64,000 bases of DNA from Gayadomonas joobiniege G7 (lineage in GTDB: Bacteria > Pseudomonadota > Gammaproteobacteria > Enterobacterales > Alteromonadaceae): NCBI RefSeq assembly GCF_000300815.1, contig NZ_AMRX01000008.1, positions 186,001 to 250,000 on the forward strand, in the 5' to 3' direction. Below the pieces are notes generated by a model. It saw nothing but the letters and a program-made list of their open reading frames with translations. It did no database searches and was not told the origin of the DNA. The translations under genes and the position numbers were made by a program. This document shows positions 36,028 to 44,005 of this stretch, piece by piece (position 1 is the first letter of the stretch; each line of letters opens with the position of its first letter).

Positions 36028-37092
36028 ATGGCAAACTTAAATTTTTCTCTTCGCTTACCAAATATAAATCACACATTAGCTGAACGCCGTTGGTGGTTGG
36101 GTTTGGTATTAGTGGGGGTAATTGCCGCGTTAGCGATTAATTTAAGTCATTCGGCTTGGTTGCAACCTTATAAGTTAAGTCCACTCACCATTGGCATAGT
36201 GCTGGGTGTGATGATTGGCAATACAATATTTTCAAAAATCGCTAAACAAACGGATATTGGGGTCGATTATGCTAAATCTTGGCTTTTAAAAGCAGGCGTG
36301 ATTCTATTTGGTTTTAAAATTACCTTTAGCCAAGTGGCGAGTGTGGGCTGGCAGGGTATGTTGACCGATGCGATCATGCTTAGTGGTACTTTTTTATTGG
36401 CCATTTGCTTAACTAAAAAAGTCTTTAACCTTGATGAACAAACCGCTATTTTAATCGGTGCTGGAAGCTCTATTTGCGGTGCTGCGGCAGTCATGGCAAC
36501 TGAGCCTGTGATAAGAGCGCAAGCCCACAAGGTTTCTGTTGCAGTAGCCACCGTGGTGGTGTTTGGTACTTTGAGTATGTTTGCATATCCTATGTTATAT
36601 CCTTACATGGGGATATCAGAGCATGCTTATGGAATTTTTGTCGGCTCAACGATTCACGAGGTCGCTCAGGTTGTTGCTGCAGGCAACGCGGTTAGCAAAG
36701 ATGCGGCAGATATAGCCGTTATTGAAAAGATGCTACGTGTAATGTTACTAGCGCCATTTTTATTTATTTTATCTTTTTATTGCAACCGAAAAAATGCAGC
36801 GCAGACTCGCGTCAAAGAAAAAACTGGCACTGTATTTATTCCTTGGTTTGCGCTGTTTTTTATCATGGCTAGTGGCATTAATTCATTGGGTTTATTGTCA
36901 AATCAATTGATTAAAGACCTCGCTTATCTTGATAACATTTTACTTACGGTGGCTATGGTCGCTTTGGGGTTACGAACCCACGTAGGCGCCATCCGGCAAG
37001 CCGGTGTTAAACCTTTATTACTTGCAGGCTGTTTGTTTATGTTTTTAACAGTCGGAGGTTTTTTAATTAATGCAGGCATCGCAAAATTTTAA
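36028..37092 (+). CDS. yeiH: YeiH family (UPF0324) putative sulfate/sulfite exporter
   Basis: 354 residues with about ten hydrophobic segments and the YeiH family phrases LSPLTIGIVLGVMIGN, SWLLKAGVILFGFKITF, GAGSSICGAAAVMATEPV and STIHEVAQVVAAGNAVS. It is an inner-membrane protein thought to export sulfite, sulfate or a related anion. In a cell that removes much sulfate from algal polysaccharide, such a transporter is plausible, but that link is an inference. Divergent from a YeiE-like LysR gene, with a good GGAGG ribosome site. Confidence 0.88.
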   Translation: MANLNFSLRLPNINHTLAERRWWLGLVLVGVIAALAINLSHSAWLQPYKLSPLTIGIVLGVMIGNTIFSKIAKQTDIGVDYAKSWLLKAGVILFGFKITFSQVASVGWQGMLTDAIMLSGTFLLAICLTKKVFNLDEQTAILIGAGSSICGAAAVMATEPVIRAQAHKVSVAVATVVVFGTLSMFAYPMLYPYMGISEHAYGIFVGSTIHEVAQVVAAGNAVSKDAADIAVIEKMLRVMLLAPFLFILSFYCNRKNAAQTRVKEKTGTVFIPWFALFFIMASGINSLGLLSNQLIKDLAYLDNILLTVAMVALGLRTHVGAIRQAGVKPLLLAGCLFMFLTVGGFLINAGIAKF

Positions 37093-37104
37093 ACAGGAGT
37101 AATA

Positions 37105-37138
37105 ACAAGGCAGAGCCATTTATTTGGCCCTGTCTTGT
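37105..37138. terminator. Bidirectional hairpin between yeiH and uxaC
   Basis: Fourteen-base arms (37105-37118 and 37125-37138) with two G-T/A-C positions, sited between converging genes. There is no T-tract. Confidence 0.45.
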
Positions 37139-37180
37139 ATCAAAACCATCGAGTCTGCTGCAAAATGCACACCCACGTCA

Positions 37181-38611
37181 TCACGCGCGAGTTTTTTGAT
37201 AGGCTTCTTTAGCTAAGCGATAACTAAGATCATGAATCAACTCAAATGCCGCCGACTCGGACAATCTATGCTCTGCTACTAATTGAGCTAAAAAGCGACA
37301 ATCAATTCTTCTTGCAACATCGTGGCGCGCTGGAATGGATAAAAAGGCACGGGTATCATCGTTAAAACCCACAGTATTATAAAATCCGGCTGTTTCGGTA
37401 ATATTGTGGCGATAGCGTAACATACCTTCTGGACTGTCATGAAACCACCACGCCGGACCTAATTTTAAACAAGGGTAGTGACCCGCGAGCGGAGCCAGTT
37501 CGCGTGCATAAGTAGACTCGTCTAGGGTGAACAAAATAAGCCGTAAATCTTTTTCGCTGCCAAAGCGAGATAACAGAGGTTTTAAGGCTGCAACAAAATC
37601 TGTTCGCACTGGGATATCACAGCCTTTATCTGGCCCAAAAGCCTCAAAAACCTTTACATTATGATTACGGTGACAGCCAGGGTGCAATTGCATCACCATA
37701 CCGTCTTCAAGACTCATGGCGGCCATTTCGGTCAGCATTTGAGCTCTAAAAAGCTCTCTTTGCTCAGTATTGGCGGTGCCCTGAATAACCAGATTGAATA
37801 ATTTTTCGCTATCGGCTGAGCTTAAATTGGCCGTTTTCGCGGACGGGTGTCCGTGGTCTGTAGCGGTTGCGCCATGTGCTCTAAAAAACTCACGACGGTT
37901 TTTAAGCGCATTTAAATAACCTTGCCAATTATCTGTGCTTTCGCCACTTAACTGAGCTAGCGTTTGCAAGTTATTTAGAAAGTTAGGATTGTCTGGGTCA
38001 ACGACGTCATCCGGCCTAAACGTGGTAATTACGGTATTTTCTAAACCAGTACCTTTAAGTTTGGCGTGATGCTTTAGTGGATCTGTTGCGCCTTCTGTGG
38101 TGGCTAATAATTCAATATTGAACTTTTTTAATAAAGCTCTCGGTTTAAAATCAGCACTCGCTAATTGTTGGTTTATGCTGTGATAATACTGCTCGGCATT
38201 CGCGCTGCATAGGGTTTCGGTAAAACCGAATACTTCACTAAACACATAATCCATCCAGATTCTGGAAGGAGTGGCATTGAACAGATGATAGTTGGCGGCA
38301 AAAATTTGCCATATTTTTAAATGATCGGTTTCACTTGCACCCCCATCTATGCGACGGATGCCTAACGCTTCTAATCCGATACCTTGGCTATACAGCATTC
38401 TAAATACATAATGGTCGGGAATTATGAGTAATTCGGTGGCGTTGTTAAAGTTCTTATTGTCGGCAAACCAGCTTGGATCTGTGTGGCCGTGCGGACTAAT
38501 AATAGGGACGTCCGAAATACTTTCATATAAAGCTCGGCTGATTTCACGCTGTTTAGGATCAGCGCTAAATAAACGGTCGGGATGTAGGTCTAACGCTTGA
38601 ATCTGCTTCAC
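37181..38611 (-). CDS. uxaC: Glucuronate (uronate) isomerase UxaC
   Basis: 476 residues, the usual length. It begins MKQIQALDLHPDRLFSADP and carries the metal-binding ISPHGHTDP motif (residues ~38-46), MLYSQGIGLEALGI, ATTEGATDPL, MVMQLHPGCHRNHN and FNDDTRAFLSIPARHDVARRIDC, all typical of the family. It isomerises D-glucuronate to D-fructuronate, and D-galacturonate to tagaturonate, in the cytoplasm. The operator-like palindrome TGCTACCGGTGGCA is 39 bp upstream of the start, tying it to the gluconokinase/LarA operon and to the uxuB-like gene. No other hexuronate gene is adjacent, so the pathway is scattered over the window. Confidence 0.93.
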   Translation of the reverse strand: MKQIQALDLHPDRLFSADPKQREISRALYESISDVPIISPHGHTDPSWFADNKNFNNATELLIIPDHYVFRMLYSQGIGLEALGIRRIDGGASETDHLKIWQIFAANYHLFNATPSRIWMDYVFSEVFGFTETLCSANAEQYYHSINQQLASADFKPRALLKKFNIELLATTEGATDPLKHHAKLKGTGLENTVITTFRPDDVVDPDNPNFLNNLQTLAQLSGESTDNWQGYLNALKNRREFFRAHGATATDHGHPSAKTANLSSADSEKLFNLVIQGTANTEQRELFRAQMLTEMAAMSLEDGMVMQLHPGCHRNHNVKVFEAFGPDKGCDIPVRTDFVAALKPLLSRFGSEKDLRLILFTLDESTYARELAPLAGHYPCLKLGPAWWFHDSPEGMLRYRHNITETAGFYNTVGFNDDTRAFLSIPARHDVARRIDCRFLAQLVAEHRLSESAAFELIHDLSYRLAKEAYQKTRA

Positions 38612-38649
38612 TGCTTTATGCCTCTTTGTTAGTTGCTTTAATTATGGTT

Positions 38650-38663
38650 TGCTACCGGTGGCA
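38650..38663. promoter_or_regulatory. LacI-type operator TGCTACCGGTGGCA, copy 2 (uxaC)
   Basis: Identical to the 14-bp site at 12523-12536. It lies 39-52 bp upstream of the uxaC start, where a repressor would block transcription. Confidence 0.72.
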
Positions 38664-38725
38664 ATGATAAGCGGCAAGCCTGCTAGGGTCAAGTTCAAAA
38701 AGTGCTCATTTAAGTATCAGTATGT

Positions 38726-38761
38726 TAAAAAAAGTCTGGCCCGCTTTGAGGGCGCGCCAGA
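38726..38761 (-). terminator. Terminator after the amino-acid decarboxylase
   Basis: Read on the minus strand, TCTGGC/GCCAGA arms with an inner CGC/GCG pairing are followed by seven T (A run at 38727-38733 on +). It ends the decarboxylase transcript before the uxaC promoter. Confidence 0.75.
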
Positions 38762-38831
38762 GCTTGTGGACAATTGTTGCCTTGCCGACTCCAACAGAGT
38801 ATCCGCGGAAGGAATTATGTTATGAAGCGGC

Positions 38832-41081
38832 TTATTCCATAACCACATCAACAAAATATTCAGTTTTACCGCCGTCAGTCTCTGCTATCAAACCATGCAC
38901 ATAGGTTTCAAATCCTGCAAAGCGGGCATTAAAGTCACGAACAAATTTTAGATATTTAACGACTGTAGTATTAAAACGTTCACCCGGTACCATTAACGGA
39001 ATGCCAGGAGGGTATGGGGTCACTAACATCGCAGTAATACGGCCCTCAATTTCATCAACTGAAACTCGCTCTACCGCTTTATCGGTCATTTTTGCCCACG
39101 CCTGACTTGGGATCATTGCCATTTCAACTTCACTTAAATACATATCAGTTGTGACTCTCGCCACATCATAATCGCGGTACATTTGGTGGATTGACTGACA
39201 CAAATCTTGTAACCCTATCGCTGCATATTCAGGGTGTTTTGCAGCAAATTCAGGCATGACTCGGTAAATAGGCAAATTATGATCATAATCGTCTTTAAAC
39301 TGCTGTAACTCAGTCACCATTGAATTCCATCGGCCTTTAGTAATGCCAATTGTAAACATGATAAAAAATGAATAGAGACCAGTTTTTTCGATAATAATGC
39401 CATGCTCCGCTAAATACTTGCTAACGATTGCGGCCGGGATACCTGTGGCAGCGAAGTCGCCTTGAATATTTAATCCTGGGGTCATTAATGTTGCTTTAAT
39501 TGGATCTAGCATATTAAAACCCGTTTCGACTTGCTCAAACCCATGCCATTGTTCGTCTTGGCGGATCACCCAATCGGCTTGCTCGCCAATACCTGACGGA
39601 CACAATGTTTCAGGCCCCCACACTTGAAACCACCAATCATCTTCCCCTAAATCAGCGTCTACTTTACGCATAGCACGGCGAAAATCTAACGCTTCGGTTA
39701 ATGATTCGGCTACTAACGCGCGGCCCCCAGGGGCTTCCATCATAGCAGCGGCAACATCGCAGGAAGCAATAATCGAATATTGTGGACTGGTTGATGAGTG
39801 CATTAAATAAGATTCATTAAACCTATGCCGATCGAGCTTGTGCTGGCTGCCATCTTTTACGAGTATTTGTGATGCTTGCGACAACCCTGCCAATAGCTTG
39901 TGCGTTGACTGGGTAGAAAACACTAAAGGTGCTGCCACTGATGGTTGATTTGCATCACCTTCCATTGCATACATTTTTTGATAAAACTCATGGAAGCTGG
40001 CATGGGGTAACCAAGCTTCATCAAAATGCAGGGTGTCAATCACACCTGTCAATTGCTGTTTAATCGTTTCTACATTGTAGATAACGCCATCATAGGTGCT
40101 CTGTGTCAAAGTTAAAATTTTGGGCTTTTTAACTTTTGCTGCGCGTGCAAATGGGTTAGCTTCAATTAATTGATTGATATGTTCCGCTGTAAACGCATGA
40201 CGTGGTATTGGGCCAATAATGCCATAGTGGTTTCGGCTTGGTCGCAAAAATACTGGAATTGCACCTGTCATTATGATCGAGTGCAAAACTGATTTATGGC
40301 AGTTGCGGTCAACCACGACCACATCACCAGGCGATACATTGGCGTGCCAGACAATTTTATTGGATGTAGAGGTACCATTGGTGACAAAAAACAAATGGTC
40401 GCAGCTGAAAATGCGTGCAGCGTTTAGTTCACTCTCAGCCACAGGGCCAGTGTGATCTAACAATTGTCCAAGTTCATCAACAGAGTTACAAACATCTGCG
40501 CGCAGCATATTCTCACCAAAAAACTGGTGAAACATTTGGCCAACGGGGCTTTTTAAAAAGGCAACGCCGCCCGAATGTCCGGGGCAGTGCCATGAATAAG
40601 AGCTGTCTTCAGCATAATGCATAAGTGCTTTAAAAAACGGAGGCGCTAATGCATTTAAGTACTTTTGAGCTTCACGAACTATATATCGGGCGACAAACTC
40701 AGGGGTATCTTCAAACATATGAATAAAACCGTGTAACTCACGCAATAAAGAAAGCGGGATCTGCTGCGCAGTTTGAGTTTCACCATATAAAAAGATTGGG
40801 ATATCAGCGTTGCGTTGGCGGATGGCACGGATAAACTCATCAATTTGGGCGATCGCATCCTGTTTGCCGTCTGCAAATTCGTCATCATCAATGGATAATA
40901 CAAAACAACAAGCGCGTGAGGCTTGCGGTGCAAAACTACGGAGATCACCAAAGCTGGTAAGCCCTAAAATTTCGAAGTCTAAGGCGCTAATGGCATCGGC
41001 CAGATCGCGAATGCCTGAACCCGAGATGTTTTCTGAACGGAAGTCTTCGTCAATAATGACAACAGGGAATTTAAATTTCAT
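38832..41081 (-). CDS. Class I PLP Orn/Lys/Arg decarboxylase
   Basis: 749 residues from the ATG giving MKFKFPVVIIDEDF; an upstream extension of 36 residues lacks family similarity. An N-terminal flavodoxin-like wing domain (~1-125) precedes a fold-type I PLP domain with HCPGHSGGVAF and FFGENMLRADVCNSVDELG. The PLP lysine is Lys395 in STQSTHKLLAG, and a C-terminal domain includes PYPPGIPLMVPGE. The length matches arginine (AdiA, ~755) and lysine decarboxylases. These consume a proton and make agmatine or a diamine, for acid resistance or polyamine synthesis. Which amino acid is used cannot be read by eye. No antiporter gene is adjacent. Confidence 0.9.
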   Translation of the reverse strand: MKFKFPVVIIDEDFRSENISGSGIRDLADAISALDFEILGLTSFGDLRSFAPQASRACCFVLSIDDDEFADGKQDAIAQIDEFIRAIRQRNADIPIFLYGETQTAQQIPLSLLRELHGFIHMFEDTPEFVARYIVREAQKYLNALAPPFFKALMHYAEDSSYSWHCPGHSGGVAFLKSPVGQMFHQFFGENMLRADVCNSVDELGQLLDHTGPVAESELNAARIFSCDHLFFVTNGTSTSNKIVWHANVSPGDVVVVDRNCHKSVLHSIIMTGAIPVFLRPSRNHYGIIGPIPRHAFTAEHINQLIEANPFARAAKVKKPKILTLTQSTYDGVIYNVETIKQQLTGVIDTLHFDEAWLPHASFHEFYQKMYAMEGDANQPSVAAPLVFSTQSTHKLLAGLSQASQILVKDGSQHKLDRHRFNESYLMHSSTSPQYSIIASCDVAAAMMEAPGGRALVAESLTEALDFRRAMRKVDADLGEDDWWFQVWGPETLCPSGIGEQADWVIRQDEQWHGFEQVETGFNMLDPIKATLMTPGLNIQGDFAATGIPAAIVSKYLAEHGIIIEKTGLYSFFIMFTIGITKGRWNSMVTELQQFKDDYDHNLPIYRVMPEFAAKHPEYAAIGLQDLCQSIHQMYRDYDVARVTTDMYLSEVEMAMIPSQAWAKMTDKAVERVSVDEIEGRITAMLVTPYPPGIPLMVPGERFNTTVVKYLKFVRDFNARFAGFETYVHGLIAETDGGKTEYFVDVVME

Positions 41082-41517
41082 TTTTATATCCAAAAAAGCT
41101 AAGTAGAGATCACCCGAGCTCTTATTGGATTGCGCGACAGTTGGCAAAGAGATCAGGTAAAAAAATAACCCACCGCTCTGCCTCGCCAAATGATATTGAC
41201 CGCGCCAGCTTGTTCGCGCGAATTAAAACACTTTTGACGAAAAAATAAAGTTTTTTTTTATTAAATTTTTGAGGACGCATTTTAGTTAAAAAACTGTGCC
41301 AATCTAGATTAACGCAAGCGAATGGAGTAGAAACGCTTTGTAATACCTATTAGCCTAAGGTTAGGTATTATTTTCAAAATATTTTTGATTCTTTTTGATG
41401 ATCTGCCTGGTTTATCTATCTTTGGCTATGTAATAACTTGTTGTTTTATTCATATTAAGGCCTTCAGACTGTGCTTGAGAAAATGCGCAAAAGAAGGCAG
41501 TTGACGAGGACTTTAGA
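41082..41517. other. Divergent intergenic region with a terminator-like hairpin
   Basis: 436 bases between the decarboxylase start and the oxygenase gene. A 9-bp perfect stem (41341-41349 TAATACCTA with 41362-41370) with a 12-nt loop is followed by TTTTC on the plus strand. Lying in the leader of the oxygenase gene, it could be an attenuator. Otherwise the region is AT-rich, with no gene seen. Confidence 0.5.
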
Positions 41518-42429
41518 ATGTCGTTTGAGTATTTACAGCAAGCACGATCACTATCATTGCCAACCCGAGAGCAGATTCTAATACGCTCACCCGAGGTACA
41601 GGCATTTTGGCATAACAACCGCACCCTGTTGCAAAATGCTTGGCCGCAGTGGCAGCAGAGTTTAGCGGATGGAGTGATTAAATTGGATGAAGATTTAATC
41701 GACCAAAAAATGCGCCATGCGGTCACTCAAGCTTGGGCCAACCCAGAATTAGAAGATAATGTAAAAAGCTTATGGCATTCTGTGGTGCCAGGCGTTTATC
41801 AAGCGCATTTATTTTCACCGCAAAAACTGGCGACTTTAAGACAGTTTTTTGAACAAGCAGCGGCGAGTGAAATCCCGCTTCGAGCGCCCTACGGTATCGC
41901 ACTTAACCGCCATGGTGCTATGTTAGATCCACGATCTGAAGGCTATTTAGCCGCACCAGAGTTTCAGGTATTTTATCGGCGGTTGATGGATAAATACATT
42001 CGTCCGATCGGACGTTTATTGTTTCCTGAAATAACTGGCTTTGATTCGCAAACCTTTGGTTTTTCGATTCAATATGAAGCTGGAGTTGATGCTTCACTAC
42101 GCATGCACACAGACGCATCTTCAGTTACATTAAATGTTAATTTAAATCTACCTGATGAAAGTTTTACAGGTTCAGAAGTCGATTTTTATGATCCCTCAAC
42201 AGGCCGAAAAAAGCGGGTTACTTTTACACCCGGTCTGGCATTAATCCACAGAGGGAATGTGGCGCACGCAGCACAGCCAATTACCAGCGGAAAAAGAACC
42301 AACATGGTGTTGTGGTTGTACGGCCAACACGGCCAAATCCCTATGCCTAGCGACCGTCAACAAGTGCTTTCTGCCCATCAACGCTGGCAAGTACCAGCCG
42401 TTGAAATGGACATGAGTGCGCCATTTTAG
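41518..42429 (+). CDS. 2-oxoglutarate/Fe(II)-dependent oxygenase
   Basis: 303 residues with no signal peptide. The iron-binding triad appears as His197 and Asp199 (MHTDAS) with His250 (HRGNVAHAAQPI), and Arg260 ten residues later (GKRTNMVLW) should hold 2-oxoglutarate. This matches the prolyl/lysyl-hydroxylase-like (P4Hc) fold. The N-terminal 90 residues are helical and unassigned. It hydroxylates an unknown substrate, possibly a protein or small molecule. It is convergent with the GH29 gene, 2 bp apart, and appears to be a single-gene transcript. Confidence 0.82.
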   Translation: MSFEYLQQARSLSLPTREQILIRSPEVQAFWHNNRTLLQNAWPQWQQSLADGVIKLDEDLIDQKMRHAVTQAWANPELEDNVKSLWHSVVPGVYQAHLFSPQKLATLRQFFEQAAASEIPLRAPYGIALNRHGAMLDPRSEGYLAAPEFQVFYRRLMDKYIRPIGRLLFPEITGFDSQTFGFSIQYEAGVDASLRMHTDASSVTLNVNLNLPDESFTGSEVDFYDPSTGRKKRVTFTPGLALIHRGNVAHAAQPITSGKRTNMVLWLYGQHGQIPMPSDRQQVLSAHQRWQVPAVEMDMSAPF

Positions 42430-42431
42430 TT

Positions 42432-43994
42432 TTAATGCAAATGCAATTTAAACACGTTGGCTATATCGTTTAAACCATGTTCGGGCACTGTGAAATTAAA
42501 GCTATAACTATCGTCCAACCAGCTTATGTTCTCGCCACTGCTGAGTAAAGTCACTTTTTGTACTGGACTTGGCGGTGCGTATCTGTGGCGACCTAAAGGT
42601 TTTATTTTTATGGTGCTGCCGGCTTTAGGTCTACCTAATACAAAAACATAAATGGCTTTGCCATCTTTTGCTTGGGTAAAACGCACATCTTCAGCACTAT
42701 AATCTATTTTTGCCGATTGCCCATCATGGCTACTGTTTTTGCTGCCTGCTGTGCCGTAACCATAAGTATCATACGGGCGGGTATTGTAAACCGCCTCACC
42801 ATGTATCTTGAGCCACTGGCCGATTTGTTTTAATGCGGTGCGCTGAGGTTGGTTGATAGTGCCATTAGCCATGGGCGAGACATTTAATAATACAATACCG
42901 TTTTTACTCCAAACATCAATCATGTTGCGAATGACGAGTGCGGCATCTTTGTACTTTTCGCCTTCGATATATGACCAGCGACTCTCGCCCAAGGTAATAT
43001 CTGTCATCCACGGCAGTGGGTGTTGGTCGCGTCGCCCACCTTGCTCAAAATCCAGCACACTGTAGCTTAACGGCATGTCGTTGTGTTTGTGTACAGTCAC
43101 AACTTGCTGCCCAGTCTGCTCTGCATGATTGAAATAATGCGCGACCATTTGGTTACGATATGATTTAGGGATCATATTTAACCATGAATCAAACCAAATG
43201 ATATCGGGTGAATAATTGTCAACGACCTCATTGACTTGATCGAGCCAATATTGATTGAACTGATTTATATCTTCAAAGTTACCAAATAGCTTACGCAGTT
43301 TAGGATCATTGGTCGTGGTTGGCGAGCCTTCATACCAAGGGTAGTGACTATTAAAGTCTTTTACCCCAGTTGGACGGGGCCCTTTATTTCGCTGACCATT
43401 GCGCGCATGGTGAAAGGTTGCAATGGTTTTTAAGCCGTTTTTTTTAAGTGCCGTAAAAAGCTCGCCTAAAATATCTTTTTTCGGCCCCATGTCGGCAGCG
43501 TTCCAAGGATTCACTTCGCTATCCCACATTGCAAAACCGTCATGATGCTGGGCGACAGGGCCAGCAAATTTTGCACCAGAGGTTTTAAATAAGTTAGCCC
43601 ATTCTTCGGCATCAAAGTGCTCTGCCGTAAACATAGGAATAAAATCTTGATAGCCAAATTTTTCTACTGGGCCATAGGTTTTTACATGGTGTTTGTATAC
43701 TGGATGATTTTTACGGTACATGTTGCCGGGATACCAGGCAGTGCCAAAAGCAGGCACACTGTAGGGACCCCAGTGAAAATATATACCTAATTTTGCATCA
43801 ACAAACCACTCGGGCGCAGCAACATGCTGCACCAAAGAGGTTTCATTGGGGCTGTACTTTGGGTTATTGGCAAATACAGCGGGCGCACATAACAAACCAG
43901 AAGCGACAAGCCATGCGCGACAGATCTTGGACCAGTTTGCGGTGATTTTTGGTTTTTTTACCCCGGTTGTTGTAAACCCTGTTGTTGGTAACAT
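42432..43994 (-). CDS. GH29 alpha-L-fucosidase/alpha-L-galactosidase family enzyme
   Basis: 520 residues with an extended signal region ending near APAVFAN (residue 42). GH29 features are WFVDAKLGIYFHWGPYSVP (63-81), GPVAQHHDGFAMWDS (145-159) and the nucleophile Asp269 in DIIWFDSW, followed by a C-terminal beta-sandwich (~410-520). GH29 enzymes remove alpha-L-fucose. Members found with GH2 and S1 sulfatases in porphyran systems act on alpha-L-galactose, which differs from L-fucose only by a 6-hydroxyl. Here it is co-transcribed with a GH2 gene 11 bp upstream amid agar enzymes, so L-galactosidase activity on porphyran fragments is a reasonable inference. Confidence 0.88.
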   Translation of the reverse strand: MLPTTGFTTTGVKKPKITANWSKICRAWLVASGLLCAPAVFANNPKYSPNETSLVQHVAAPEWFVDAKLGIYFHWGPYSVPAFGTAWYPGNMYRKNHPVYKHHVKTYGPVEKFGYQDFIPMFTAEHFDAEEWANLFKTSGAKFAGPVAQHHDGFAMWDSEVNPWNAADMGPKKDILGELFTALKKNGLKTIATFHHARNGQRNKGPRPTGVKDFNSHYPWYEGSPTTTNDPKLRKLFGNFEDINQFNQYWLDQVNEVVDNYSPDIIWFDSWLNMIPKSYRNQMVAHYFNHAEQTGQQVVTVHKHNDMPLSYSVLDFEQGGRRDQHPLPWMTDITLGESRWSYIEGEKYKDAALVIRNMIDVWSKNGIVLLNVSPMANGTINQPQRTALKQIGQWLKIHGEAVYNTRPYDTYGYGTAGSKNSSHDGQSAKIDYSAEDVRFTQAKDGKAIYVFVLGRPKAGSTIKIKPLGRHRYAPPSPVQKVTLLSSGENISWLDDSYSFNFTVPEHGLNDIANVFKLHLH

Positions 43995-44005
43995 AGTGCC
44001 TCCTT

